Shown piece after piece: positions 1 through 5,691 of a stretch of 7,490 bases of DNA; position 1 is the first letter of the stretch; each line of letters begins with the position of its first letter. Under the pieces are notes generated by a model. The model saw only the letters and a list, made by a program, of their open reading frames with translations. It ran no database searches and had not been told where the DNA came from. Source of the stretch: Bacillota bacterium (lineage in GTDB: Bacteria; Bacillota; Clostridia; Lachnospirales; Lachnospiraceae); assembly GCA_023437885.1 (NCBI GenBank), contig JAEZFH010000104.1:1-7490 (forward strand), in the 5' to 3' direction. Made by a program: the position numbers and the translations under genes.

Positions 1-103
1 ACCATGGGGCATTTGGCAAGTCTAGATACTGCAACCAAAGGAAGTAGAAACAGACTTCTAGCAATGGCAGGATTTTAAGAAGGTTTTGTATGGTAAAAAA
101 TGG

Positions 104-117
104 TGCCAACGTTTACT
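104..117 (+). promoter_or_regulatory. LacI/CcpA-type operator-like site (cre-like)
   Basis: TGCCAACGTTTACT has the central CG and AACGTT core typical of LacI/GalR-family operators. Against the cre pattern TGNAANCGNTNNCA it matches seven of the nine fixed positions. It lies upstream of the probable promoter boxes at 151-183 and touches a TTGACA at 117-122. CcpA or a local LacI-type regulator could bind it, but that is inference. Confidence 0.35.
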
Positions 118-132
118 TGACAGTAACCTGTT

Positions 133-150
133 GGGAGGTACTTCCCTCCC
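133..150 (+). terminator. GC-rich hairpin, terminator- or attenuator-like
   Basis: GGGAGG (133-138) and CCTCCC (145-150) form a perfect 6-bp GC-rich stem around a 6-base loop. The following bases, TTGCTTTGATTTT, are T-rich but interrupted. It may terminate transcription of whatever gene lies to the left. If transcription starts further upstream, for example from the TTGACA at 117, it would sit in that leader. The stem is short and the T-tract imperfect, so terminator function is uncertain. Confidence 0.35.
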
Positions 151-183
151 TTGCTTTGATTTTCCGGCTGATTATATTATACT
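151..183 (+). promoter_or_regulatory. Probable sigma-A promoter of the ABC-GH66 operon
   Basis: Two overlapping readings are possible: TTGCTT (151-156) with TATATT (173-178) at 16-bp spacing, or TTGATT (156-161) with TATACT (178-183), also at 16 bp. Both -10 candidates match TATAAT at five of six positions. Transcription would begin near 185-190, giving a leader of roughly 125 bases. The TTGACA at 117-122 is a better -35 box but has no acceptable -10 at 16-18 bp. Confidence 0.45.
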
Positions 184-210
184 TATTCTGAACGGGCAGT
201 ACAAGGGAGG

Positions 211-225
211 ATTGGGATATCCAAT
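211..225. repeat. Short inverted repeat ATTGG/CCAAT just downstream of the promoter
   Basis: ATTGGGATATCCAAT consists of ATTGG and CCAAT around GATAT and contains the 8-bp palindrome GGATATCC. It lies about 20-40 bases after the predicted transcription start, where a repressor could act. There is no other support for function. Confidence 0.25.
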
Positions 226-314
226 AAACTCGCACCCAAACCGAAAATCTGTGGAATTTAAGTTTATAAAAATCGATGCTACAGTTAAGATATCAAATAA
301 GAGGAGGTAATTTT

Positions 315-1682
315 ATGAAACTTAAAAAGCTTTTATCCATCCTGCTGTGCTGTGCACTGGCTGCAGGTATGCTCATCGGCTGCGGCTCGGGAAGCGGTAC
401 GGCAAAGGATGCCGGGAACAATGGGGCAGAGCCGACAGAGGGTACCACGGACGAAGCGGCCAAGCAGGAGGATACATCCAGCTCGGGGAAACGCGTAACA
501 ATAAAGCTCTTCACCGGCAAGATTGAAACCATTGACCTGATGAATGAAATTATCAATGAGTTCAATTCCTCCCAGGACAGAATTACCGTGGAGCAGGAAT
601 ACCAGAAGGATGCGAGCAATATTATCAAGATAAAATTTGCAGCAGACGAGGCTCCGGATATCATGACTGTCTACGAGCAGGGCTATGTGGAGGAAGGAAA
701 GTATCTGGACCTGTCAGGACAATCCGAATGGTGGAACCGGCTGACTCCGGCGATGAAGGAATTATGTGCCGATGTCAATTCGGGAAAGCAGTACAGAGTA
801 TGTACCAATATGACCATGGCAGGAATGTTTTATAATAAGGAGATCTTTCAGGAGCTAGGGCTTAAGACAGCAGCTACCTGGGAGGAATTTGTCAGCAATC
901 TGGAAACCATTAAAGCGAAAAAGCCGGACGTTACTCCGTTCTTCATCTTCGGAAATGAAGCCTGGCATCTGGGACATCTGATTGAATTCATACCCCATGG
1001 GTACCTGAAAGCCAACCTTGGAACCGTTGAAGCAAAAAAAGCCATGTTAAATAATGATAGTGCCAAACTAAAATTCGGTGATCCTAACGGTGCTATGGCG
1101 GTCTTCGCCCAAAACCTGCTTGACTTACAGGCAAAGGGACTGATCAATGCCGATGTATTAACCGCTACCAGTGACAACTGCATTCAGGATTTCGCCAACG
1201 GCAGGGCTGCCATGTTCAGCAACGGAATGTGGTGTCTGTCCAGCATTCTGGAAGCAAATCCGGATATGGCGGATAAGATCGGATTTGCACCTTACCCGGC
1301 TTATATGGAAGGCTCCCAGCCGGTGGTATTAAGTGCGGAAGATTCCGGCTACAGCATTTCCTCCACTACGGAGCATCAGGCGGAAGCAATTGAATTCCTG
1401 GATTTTCTGTTTAATGCCGAGAATCAGAAGAAGTACAGCGAGTCTCTTAAGGCTCCCAGTGCCTTTCGTGATGTTGACGCACAATGGGCATCCCAGGGCA
1501 TGGTAGGCGAAGTTAGTACAGCTCTGGACAGCGCAGTAAATATTGGCTTTACTAATGAGAAGCCGGCAGGCTTTACAGGAGACGATGCCGGGCGTATGGT
1601 ACAGGAACTATTCGCAGGAAATTACACCGCAGCAGAATTCGCGGCCGTATATGAGAATGCCTGGAACAGCGGAATGCAATAA
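315..1682 (+). CDS. Sugar ABC transporter substrate-binding lipoprotein (CUT1 / SBP_bac_1 type)
   Basis: Extracellular, membrane-anchored receptor that captures an oligosaccharide and hands it to the two permeases encoded downstream. The start at 315 follows GAGGAGG (301-307) by 7 bases and opens directly on a lipoprotein signal: KLKK, a hydrophobic stretch, then lipobox LIGC with the lipidated cysteine at residue 23. A Gly/Ser/Thr/Glu-rich linker (about 24-60) precedes the binding fold. Family hallmarks include DEAPDIMTVYEQG near 111-123, MFYNKEIFQELGL near 171-183 followed by TWEEF, FANGRAAMFSNGMW near 293-306, and SAEDSGYSIS near 340-349. Trp residues (139, 140, 189, 217, 306) are candidates for sugar stacking. 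The length of 455 residues is normal for the family. The ligand is not readable from the sequence; the downstream GH66 gene suggests isomalto-oligosaccharides or a cyclic form (inference). An in-frame ATG at 276 is rejected because the signal peptide and ribosome site fit 315. Confidence 0.93.
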   Translation: MKLKKLLSILLCCALAAGMLIGCGSGSGTAKDAGNNGAEPTEGTTDEAAKQEDTSSSGKRVTIKLFTGKIETIDLMNEIINEFNSSQDRITVEQEYQKDASNIIKIKFAADEAPDIMTVYEQGYVEEGKYLDLSGQSEWWNRLTPAMKELCADVNSGKQYRVCTNMTMAGMFYNKEIFQELGLKTAATWEEFVSNLETIKAKKPDVTPFFIFGNEAWHLGHLIEFIPHGYLKANLGTVEAKKAMLNNDSAKLKFGDPNGAMAVFAQNLLDLQAKGLINADVLTATSDNCIQDFANGRAAMFSNGMWCLSSILEANPDMADKIGFAPYPAYMEGSQPVVLSAEDSGYSISSTTEHQAEAIEFLDFLFNAENQKKYSESLKAPSAFRDVDAQWASQGMVGEVSTALDSAVNIGFTNEKPAGFTGDDAGRMVQELFAGNYTAAEFAAVYENAWNSGMQ

Positions 1683-1718
1683 AAAGGGATAGAGGGAAAG
1701 TCTTTCCGGAAATAAAGC

Positions 1719-1754
1719 GGGCTGCTGCCAAACAACCAAGGTTTGAAGCAGCCC
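1719..1754 (+). terminator. Intercistronic hairpin between binding protein and first permease
   Basis: GGGCTGCT (1719-1726) pairs with AGCAGCCC (1747-1754), and CAAAC (1729-1733) pairs with GTTTG (1741-1745), giving a 13-bp stem with a small internal loop and a 7-base loop. No T-tract follows; the AAGGAGG of the next gene starts 7 bases later. This fits an mRNA-stabilising or partially terminating element that lets the binding protein be made in excess over the permeases, as is common in such operons. That role is inferred. Confidence 0.6.
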
Positions 1755-1774
1755 ATTAGTAAGGAGGCTTTTAC

Positions 1775-2674
1775 ATGCCGCCAAAGCGGCAGATGGAGGT
1801 TGTAATGAGAGAAAAGAAAATCGGTCTGCATACGTTTATGGCCATTCCTGCCTTTGCCCTGTTTTCGGTATTTTTCCTGTATCCTTTGGCAAAGGGAATT
1901 GGCATGAGCCTGACCGACTGGAACGGAATTGGCAAAGCGGAGTTTATCGGTCTGGATAATTTCATTCGCTTTTTCAGGGATAAGAGAGCAATAAACGATA
2001 TCAGGACCACCCTGGTTTTCGCCCTGGGAAGCGCACCGTTATTAAACCTTGCGGGGTTATGCTATGCCCTGCTTATGAACAGTAAATTCAGGGGAAAGGC
2101 AATCGCCCGGATGATGATATACCTGCCTGCCATCATCAGTCCGTTAATTATGGGGTACATCTGGTATCTGCTGCTGCAGCCGGGGCGCGGCTTCCTTTTT
2201 CACGCGCTTGACCGGATGGGGAAAGGTTCCTGGTTTGGGAATTGGACTGCAGATTACGGAATTTCTATGCTGGTTCTTGTATTGGTCAATGTATGGCAGT
2301 ATGCGGGTATGACCATGGTGATCTATCTGGCCGGGCTTCAGGCAATTCCGACGGAGCTGTATGAAGCGGCCATTATGGACGGTGCTTCAGGCAGAAAAAG
2401 CTTCCGCTATATTACCCTGCCCCTGTTACTCCCCTCTGTCAGGATCAATGTGGTTACGAATATCATCGGCTCCTTGTCGGTCTTTGATATTGTGATGTCT
2501 CTGACCGGAGGAGGACCGGGCTATTCCACAGAAACCTTAAGTATTTATATCATGCGGATGTGCTATGGCAGCAGGACAGGATATTCCACAGCGGTGGCGA
2601 TTATTATGTTTTTTCTTATTCTGGTTCCGGTGCTGATCGCAATGCGTCTGACCAGAGTAAGGAATTTGGATTAG
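1775..2674 (+). CDS. Sugar ABC transporter permease, MalF/LplB type
   Basis: Inner-membrane half of a CUT1 importer, pairing with the second permease. About six membrane segments are visible (roughly 20-43, 78-101, 114-134, 163-188, 226-246 and 271-291). The ATPase-docking EAA loop is intact at 197-220: EAAIMDGAS followed by ITLPLLLP. The TGGGPGYSTETL motif near 245-255 is typical of this subfamily. Two starts are possible. ATG 1775 has AAGGAGG (1761-1767) at 7 bases but lies at the edge of a perfect hairpin. ATG 1805 has GGAGG (1795-1799) at 5 bases and gives a 289-residue protein beginning MREKKIG, closer to the usual N-terminus of the family. I list the longer form but cannot decide between them. 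Its stop codon overlaps the ribosome site of the next gene, so the two permeases are probably translated together. No ATPase gene is present in the window. Confidence 0.92.
   Translation: MPPKRQMEVVMREKKIGLHTFMAIPAFALFSVFFLYPLAKGIGMSLTDWNGIGKAEFIGLDNFIRFFRDKRAINDIRTTLVFALGSAPLLNLAGLCYALLMNSKFRGKAIARMMIYLPAIISPLIMGYIWYLLLQPGRGFLFHALDRMGKGSWFGNWTADYGISMLVLVLVNVWQYAGMTMVIYLAGLQAIPTELYEAAIMDGASGRKSFRYITLPLLLPSVRINVVTNIIGSLSVFDIVMSLTGGGPGYSTETLSIYIMRMCYGSRTGYSTAVAIIMFFLILVPVLIAMRLTRVRNLD
1776..1791 (+). promoter_or_regulatory. Hairpin over the first start codon of the permease gene
   Basis: TGCCGC (1776-1781) and GCGGCA (1786-1791) form a perfect 6-bp stem with a CAAA loop. The stem includes the last two bases of the ATG at 1775 and ends just before a second ribosome site (1795-1799) and second ATG (1805). 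If it folds in the mRNA it would hinder initiation at 1775 and favour 1805. Confidence 0.45.
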
Positions 2675-2686
2675 GAGGAAAACGGG

Positions 2687-3511
2687 ATGAAAATGCTGTT
2701 AAAGAATTTAAGATATTTGTGCATCTGCCTAATCTGCCTGCTGTGTCTTGTTCCATTCCTTGTATTGCTGATCCTGTCACTAAATACCCCGAAACGGGTA
2801 TTTTATGAAGGAAATATGTTTGTGCCGGACTTTTATTTTTATAATTATATTGAGGGCTGGTTCAAGTCCAATATCGGAAGTGCAATGCTTAATTCGGCGC
2901 TGATTACAGGGATGTCCCTGATTCTCATTGTGCTGCTGTGCTCCATGGCAGCCTATACGATTGCCCGGTTTAAATACCGTTTTAACAAAATCATATTCGG
3001 AATTATGATCAGCTGCATGATGATCCCGGGGATCATCAATACCGTACCCCTTTATACGCTGATGATTGATCTTCATGCAATCAATACCCTGTGGGGGATG
3101 GCACTGGTGTGCGCCACCATGGCACTGCCCCAGTCCGTATTTGTTTTTCATGGCTTTATCGTATCGCTGCCGAGAGATATGGAAGAATCCGCCATTATTG
3201 ACGGCTGCTCCTGGTTCACAGCCTTCTGGCAGATCGTATTTCCTTTATTGAAGCCGGCGGCATCTGCGATTATTATTCTTAACGGTTTCGGGATATGGAA
3301 TAATTACTCCCAGGCAGTATTCTTTTTGCAGGACAGCAAAAAGCACAATATTCCGCAGGCCTTGTCGGTGTACTTCCAGCAGTTTGCGGGTGCTCACTGG
3401 AATCTGATGGCGGCTACCGCAGTGATCGCAATTATACCGGTGGTCATCGTATTCTTGATATTTCTGAAGAATTTGATCAGCGGCTTGACAGAAGGAGCCA
3501 TAAAAGGTTAG
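2687..3511 (+). CDS. Carbohydrate ABC transporter permease, MalG type
   Basis: Second membrane subunit of the importer, 274 residues, a normal length for MalG-like permeases. ATG 2687 is preceded by AGGAGG (2673-2678) at 8 bases, overlapping the stop codon of the first permease. Membrane segments appear near 11-31, 70-92, 103-125, 134-158, 190-212 and 240-260. The EAA loop is present in a slightly changed form at 167-190: ESAIIDGCS, then IVFPLLKP, so EAA reads ESA while the key Gly (173) is kept. WNNY at 204-207 occupies the usual WND/WNx position, and the C-terminus SGLTEGAIKG is the typical GLTxGAxKG ending. It must work with an ATPase encoded elsewhere, probably the shared MsmX/MsmK type (inference from related Firmicute systems). 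The GH66 gene starts 16 bases after its stop. Confidence 0.93.
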   Translation: MKMLLKNLRYLCICLICLLCLVPFLVLLILSLNTPKRVFYEGNMFVPDFYFYNYIEGWFKSNIGSAMLNSALITGMSLILIVLLCSMAAYTIARFKYRFNKIIFGIMISCMMIPGIINTVPLYTLMIDLHAINTLWGMALVCATMALPQSVFVFHGFIVSLPRDMEESAIIDGCSWFTAFWQIVFPLLKPAASAIIILNGFGIWNNYSQAVFFLQDSKKHNIPQALSVYFQQFAGAHWNLMAATAVIAIIPVVIVFLIFLKNLISGLTEGAIKG

Positions 3512-3527
3512 GAAAGGGGAGAATGGG

Positions 3528-5183
3528 ATGAGAATAGATATTTATCCGGAAAAAGCACAATACAGAACAATGGAACCGATCACTTTGATCATCGAACGGG
3601 ATGGGGCATGGAAACCTGGTGCTTTCGCAATGCTTCGGATTACCCGTCTGGAAAGCCTGGTTTATGAGGAGAAGCTGGAGCTACCGCTTCAGACAAACCG
3701 GATAACCATACCGGGAATGGATACGGAATTCGGCGGCTTTGGGGTGTTCCTCCAGGTAAGCGGGGACGGGGGAATGCGTTCCTTCCATACGGCCTTCGAT
3801 GTGGTTATCGATTGCAGCAGAGCGATCCGTTACGGATTTTTAAGTGATTTTCACACGGAAGACGGAGAGGATTGCCGGGATGTGTCCAATCTTCGTAAAT
3901 TCCACATTAATATGGTTCAATACTACGACTGGTCCTACCGCCATGACTGTCTGGTATCCCGGGAAACCAGATACCGGGATATGATGGGAAGGGAGGTTGA
4001 TCTTGATACGGTAAGGAAGAAAATCGCCGCCTGCAAGGAGTTCGGAATGAAATCCATCGGATACGGAGCCGTATATGCTGCCTCCAGGGAATATTACGAG
4101 AAGCACAGGGAAGAAGCACTTTATACCAGTGCCGGTGATCCGTTGGTTTTTATTGATACCTTTTATATCATGAATGTTGCAGGAGCCAGTGACTGGCGCT
4201 GGCATATCATAGAGGAGTATGTCAAAGCGGTATCGGAAGTTGGATTTGACGGTATCCATATGGATACCTACGGTTTTCCCAAGACGGCTTATTCCTGGCA
4301 GAAGGAACAGCGGATCAGGCTGGAGCAGGAATATCCCACCCTGATCAATGATACCAAGGCCAGACTGAATGAAATCACGCCGGATAACCACCTGATCTTT
4401 AATAATGTGGGTAACTGGCCGGTGGGAACCGTTGCAGATACCCTGCAGGATGCCGTATACATTGAGGTATGGGAGCCATATATAAGATATCATCATATCA
4501 AACAGATAATAAGCGATGCAAAAAGAGAGTGCAAGCATCAAAAACCGGTGATACTGGCTGCTTATCTTAGCCCTTTCCGCACGGATACGATGGAACAGGC
4601 TGCTCACAGTGCATATCTGCTCACTGCGGCCGTCACGGTATGCGGTGCATATCATCTGCTGCTGGGGGAAGAAAATGCGGTATTGACCCAGGGCTATTAC
4701 GTGGACCATTCTAAGCTTACCGCACCGGTCACTGCCAGGCTGCGAAGCTATTACGATTTTCTGGTGCGGTATATGGAATTATTCCATGATGAAGAGCTGG
4801 TTGATGTCAGCATGACGCATATGAGCTGGGACAACACCGAATATCGTTGTTTTCATAAGGCATGGAGCGTAGATGCGGAGCCGGATAAGGTATGGATTAC
4901 CGTAAGGGAGAAGGAGAACAGAAAATTAATCAGTCTGGTGAATCTCTGCGGCAATGATAATGAATGGAACCGCGGTAAGGCTCAGCCGATTCTTCAGCAA
5001 GGAATCAGGATGCAGGTACAGATTGACCAGCCAATCCGGGGATTGTATTATATCTCACCGGAGGATAACCATGGGGAGCCACGGTTGCTATCTTATGAAA
5101 ATGTTCCTACTGACCGGGGAAGGACGGTAATGTTTGAGATACCACAATTAGAGTTATGGGGCAATGTATGGATTGACTTTTAA
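3528..5183 (+). CDS. Glycoside hydrolase family 66 enzyme (intracellular dextranase-like)
   Basis: Predicted endo-acting alpha-1,6-glucan hydrolase or transglycosylase of family GH66 (dextranases and cycloisomaltooligosaccharide glucanotransferases). Apparent parts are an N-terminal beta-sandwich (about 1-98), a barrel (about 100-415) and a C-terminal beta-rich domain to 551. Family signatures include RYGFLSDF (101-108), FHINMVQYYDWSYRHD (125-140), YGAVYAAS (179-186) and GFDGIHMDTYGFPK (239-252). The probable nucleophile is Asp246 in HMDTYG and the probable acid/base is Glu313 in YIEVWEP. Their spacing of 67 residues is close to that of Asp385/Glu453 in Streptococcus mutans dextranase. The barrel has no room for the CBM35-type insertion known in CITases, which favours dextranase-like chemistry. 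There is no signal peptide, anchor or cell-wall motif, unlike most characterised members, so it should act in the cytoplasm on imported oligosaccharides. AGGGGAG (3515-3521) lies 6 bases before ATG 3528. Family assignment is firm; the exact substrate is inferred. Confidence 0.88.
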   Translation: MRIDIYPEKAQYRTMEPITLIIERDGAWKPGAFAMLRITRLESLVYEEKLELPLQTNRITIPGMDTEFGGFGVFLQVSGDGGMRSFHTAFDVVIDCSRAIRYGFLSDFHTEDGEDCRDVSNLRKFHINMVQYYDWSYRHDCLVSRETRYRDMMGREVDLDTVRKKIAACKEFGMKSIGYGAVYAASREYYEKHREEALYTSAGDPLVFIDTFYIMNVAGASDWRWHIIEEYVKAVSEVGFDGIHMDTYGFPKTAYSWQKEQRIRLEQEYPTLINDTKARLNEITPDNHLIFNNVGNWPVGTVADTLQDAVYIEVWEPYIRYHHIKQIISDAKRECKHQKPVILAAYLSPFRTDTMEQAAHSAYLLTAAVTVCGAYHLLLGEENAVLTQGYYVDHSKLTAPVTARLRSYYDFLVRYMELFHDEELVDVSMTHMSWDNTEYRCFHKAWSVDAEPDKVWITVREKENRKLISLVNLCGNDNEWNRGKAQPILQQGIRMQVQIDQPIRGLYYISPEDNHGEPRLLSYENVPTDRGRTVMFEIPQLELWGNVWIDF

Positions 5184-5216
5184 GCGTTCAATTTAAGTTA
5201 TGGGAGAACATATCCG

Positions 5217-5272
5217 GCCCGGAAGAATGTAGAATATTCACAAAATTGCCATTCATATTCTTTCGGGCTTTT
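5217..5272 (+). terminator. Rho-independent terminator of the ABC-GH66 operon
   Basis: GCCCGGAAGAATGT (5217-5230) pairs with ATATTCTTTCGGGC (5255-5268) as a 14-bp stem including two G-U pairs, followed directly by TTTT (5269-5272). The loop is long (24 bases). It starts 33 bases after the GH66 stop codon, the expected place for the operon end. Only four consecutive Ts follow, so readthrough is possible. Confidence 0.7.
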
Positions 5273-5379
5273 GCTGCAGTGAAACACAAGCCCGAAGACG
5301 ATTGCAAGTCGGAATATGTTATGTAGCTTGGAATGATGTGCATCGTTAAAATAATGAGAAAGCTGAAAAATATAAAAAA

Positions 5380-5414
5380 CCTAAAAAATAACAAAAGCCT
5401 AATAATAACATAAG
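5380..5414. repeat. A-rich imperfect tandem repeat, two units of 17-18 bp
   Basis: CCTAAAAAATAACAAAAG (5380-5397) is followed at once by CCTAATAATAACATAAG (5398-5414). They agree at about 15 of 18 aligned positions, and a further CC starts right after. This is probably a local duplication in AT-rich spacer; no function is visible. Confidence 0.4.
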
Positions 5415-5464
5415 CCGGTATAAAGTGGAGCGGTTCCAGTATTAAATTCTGGTACGGCTTCTTT
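5412..5464 (+). terminator. Second terminator-like structure in the spacer
   Basis: AAGCCG with a bulged G then TA (5412-5420) can pair with TACGGCTT (5453-5460). Inside it, CCAG (5436-5439) pairs with CTGG (5449-5452), continuous with the outer 3' arm. A competing fold pairs 5427-5439 with 5449-5461 with two mismatches. CTTT follows, a weak T-tract. It may back up the first terminator. Confidence 0.35.
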
Positions 5465-5497
5465 GCTATGTCTCATTTTCCAGAGCTTCAGGTACTA

Positions 5498-5510
5498 TTA
5501 ACTAAGTTAA
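5498..5510. promoter_or_regulatory. Perfect 13-bp palindrome, candidate operator
   Basis: TTAACTAAGTTAA is a perfect inverted repeat (TTAACT, central A, AGTTAA). It overlaps the start of the first copy of the direct repeat and lies about 110 bases upstream of the lacI -35 box. This is a plausible protein-binding site; in AT-rich DNA some such palindromes arise by chance. Confidence 0.4.
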
Positions 5511-5525
5511 AGCGTATATATTATT
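5505..5525 (+). repeat. Direct repeat copy 1 upstream of lacI (candidate upstream operator)
   Basis: This is the first copy of a 21-bp element with core AGTTAAnGCGTATATATT, matching the copy at 5661-5681 at 18 of 21 positions. The copies are 156 bp apart start to start, about 15 helical turns, a distance compatible with repression by looping. The CG in the middle is a feature of LacI-family operators, but dyad symmetry is only partial. Confidence 0.5.
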
Positions 5526-5578
5526 CAACTATAAAATACTCTAATTATTTTTGTAATTTATATTTTGTATCTGATCAG

Positions 5579-5627
5579 CAATAGAAACATGAAAATTCTA
5601 TCCATTTATTTTTTCTATTGACAATAG
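5579..5627. promoter_or_regulatory. CAATAG/CTATTG half-site cluster over the lacI -35 box
   Basis: CTATTGACAATAG (5615-5627) is a perfect 13-bp palindrome with the TTGACA -35 box inside it. A third half-site, CAATAGAAA (5579-5587), is the exact reverse complement of TTTCTATTG (5612-5620). A protein bound here would compete directly with RNA polymerase. The palindrome partly arises because TTGACA already supplies TTG-A-CA. Confidence 0.4.
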
Positions 5628-5647
5628 GTAATCACTGGGTGTATCCT
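5618..5647 (+). promoter_or_regulatory. Sigma-A-like promoter of the lacI-GH4 operon
   Basis: A perfect TTGACA (5618-5623) is followed after 18 bases by TATCCT (5642-5647), which matches four of six -10 positions. Transcription would start near 5654, leaving about 38 bases of leader that contain the second copy of the direct repeat. The non-ideal -10 box and 18-bp spacing suggest moderate strength. Confidence 0.6.
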
Positions 5648-5660
5648 AAATATAGATAAA

Positions 5661-5681
5661 AGTTAATGCGTATATATTTAT
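5661..5681 (+). repeat. Direct repeat copy 2, between promoter and lacI start
   Basis: Second copy of the AGTTAAnGCGTATATATT element. It covers the early transcribed region and ends just before the GGAG ribosome site (5682-5685), a classic position for an autoregulatory operator. It also shows that the ATG at 5680 is part of the repeat and has no ribosome site of its own. Confidence 0.5.
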
Positions 5682-5691
5682 GGAGATGCAT

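Larger units (their letters stand above)
1..314. other. Leader region upstream of the ABC-GH66 operon
   Basis: This stretch has no convincing gene. Frame 1 is open from the left edge to a TAA at 76-78 (about 25 codons), which could be the tail of an upstream gene, but so short an open run is expected often by chance and its residues were not recognised. A 74-codon TTG-initiated frame from 86 to 310 is rejected because its only Shine-Dalgarno-like sequence lies 2 bases from the start and it would span the promoter. What the region does hold is regulatory: an operator-like site (104-117), a GC-rich hairpin (133-150), promoter-like boxes (151-183), a GGATATCC-centred inverted repeat (211-225) and the ribosome binding site of the binding-protein gene (301-307). 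Confidence 0.5.
5184..5691. other. Regulatory intergenic region between the GH66 and lacI genes
   Basis: About 500 bases without a gene and clearly more AT-rich than the flanking coding sequence. From left to right it holds a strong terminator, an A-rich tandem repeat, a second terminator-like structure, a perfect palindrome overlapping the first copy of a direct repeat, an AT-rich stretch (5526-5578) with nothing recognisable, a cluster of CAATAG/CTATTG half-sites over a promoter, and the second repeat copy next to the lacI start. A 68-codon minus-strand frame (5188-5394) is rejected: TTG start, poor ribosome site, and it crosses the terminator. Confidence 0.7.

Noticed and set aside
1..78. 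Open frame 1 from the left edge to TAA, possible tail of an upstream gene
   Set aside because: About 25 codons only; such a run is common by chance and the residues were not recognisable.
86..310. 74-codon + strand frame starting at TTG
   Set aside because: Its only ribosome-site-like sequence lies 2 bases from the start; it overlaps the promoter and leader, and its protein shows no recognisable motif.
276..314. Upstream ATG extension of the binding protein
   Set aside because: The start at 315 has an ideal ribosome site and opens directly on the lipoprotein signal peptide; the extension would cover the ribosome site.
3840..4709. 289-codon minus-strand frame inside the GH66 gene
   Set aside because: Antisense shadow of a clear GH66 coding sequence with no family motif of its own.
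5188..5394. 68-codon minus-strand frame with a hydrophobic N-terminus
   Set aside because: TTG start, weak ribosome site, crosses the operon terminator; the hydrophobic residues come from the A-rich spacer read in antisense.
5380..5414. A-rich repeat considered as part of a CRISPR or mobile-element end
   Set aside because: Only two adjacent units with no spacers, no terminal inverted repeats and no transposase nearby.
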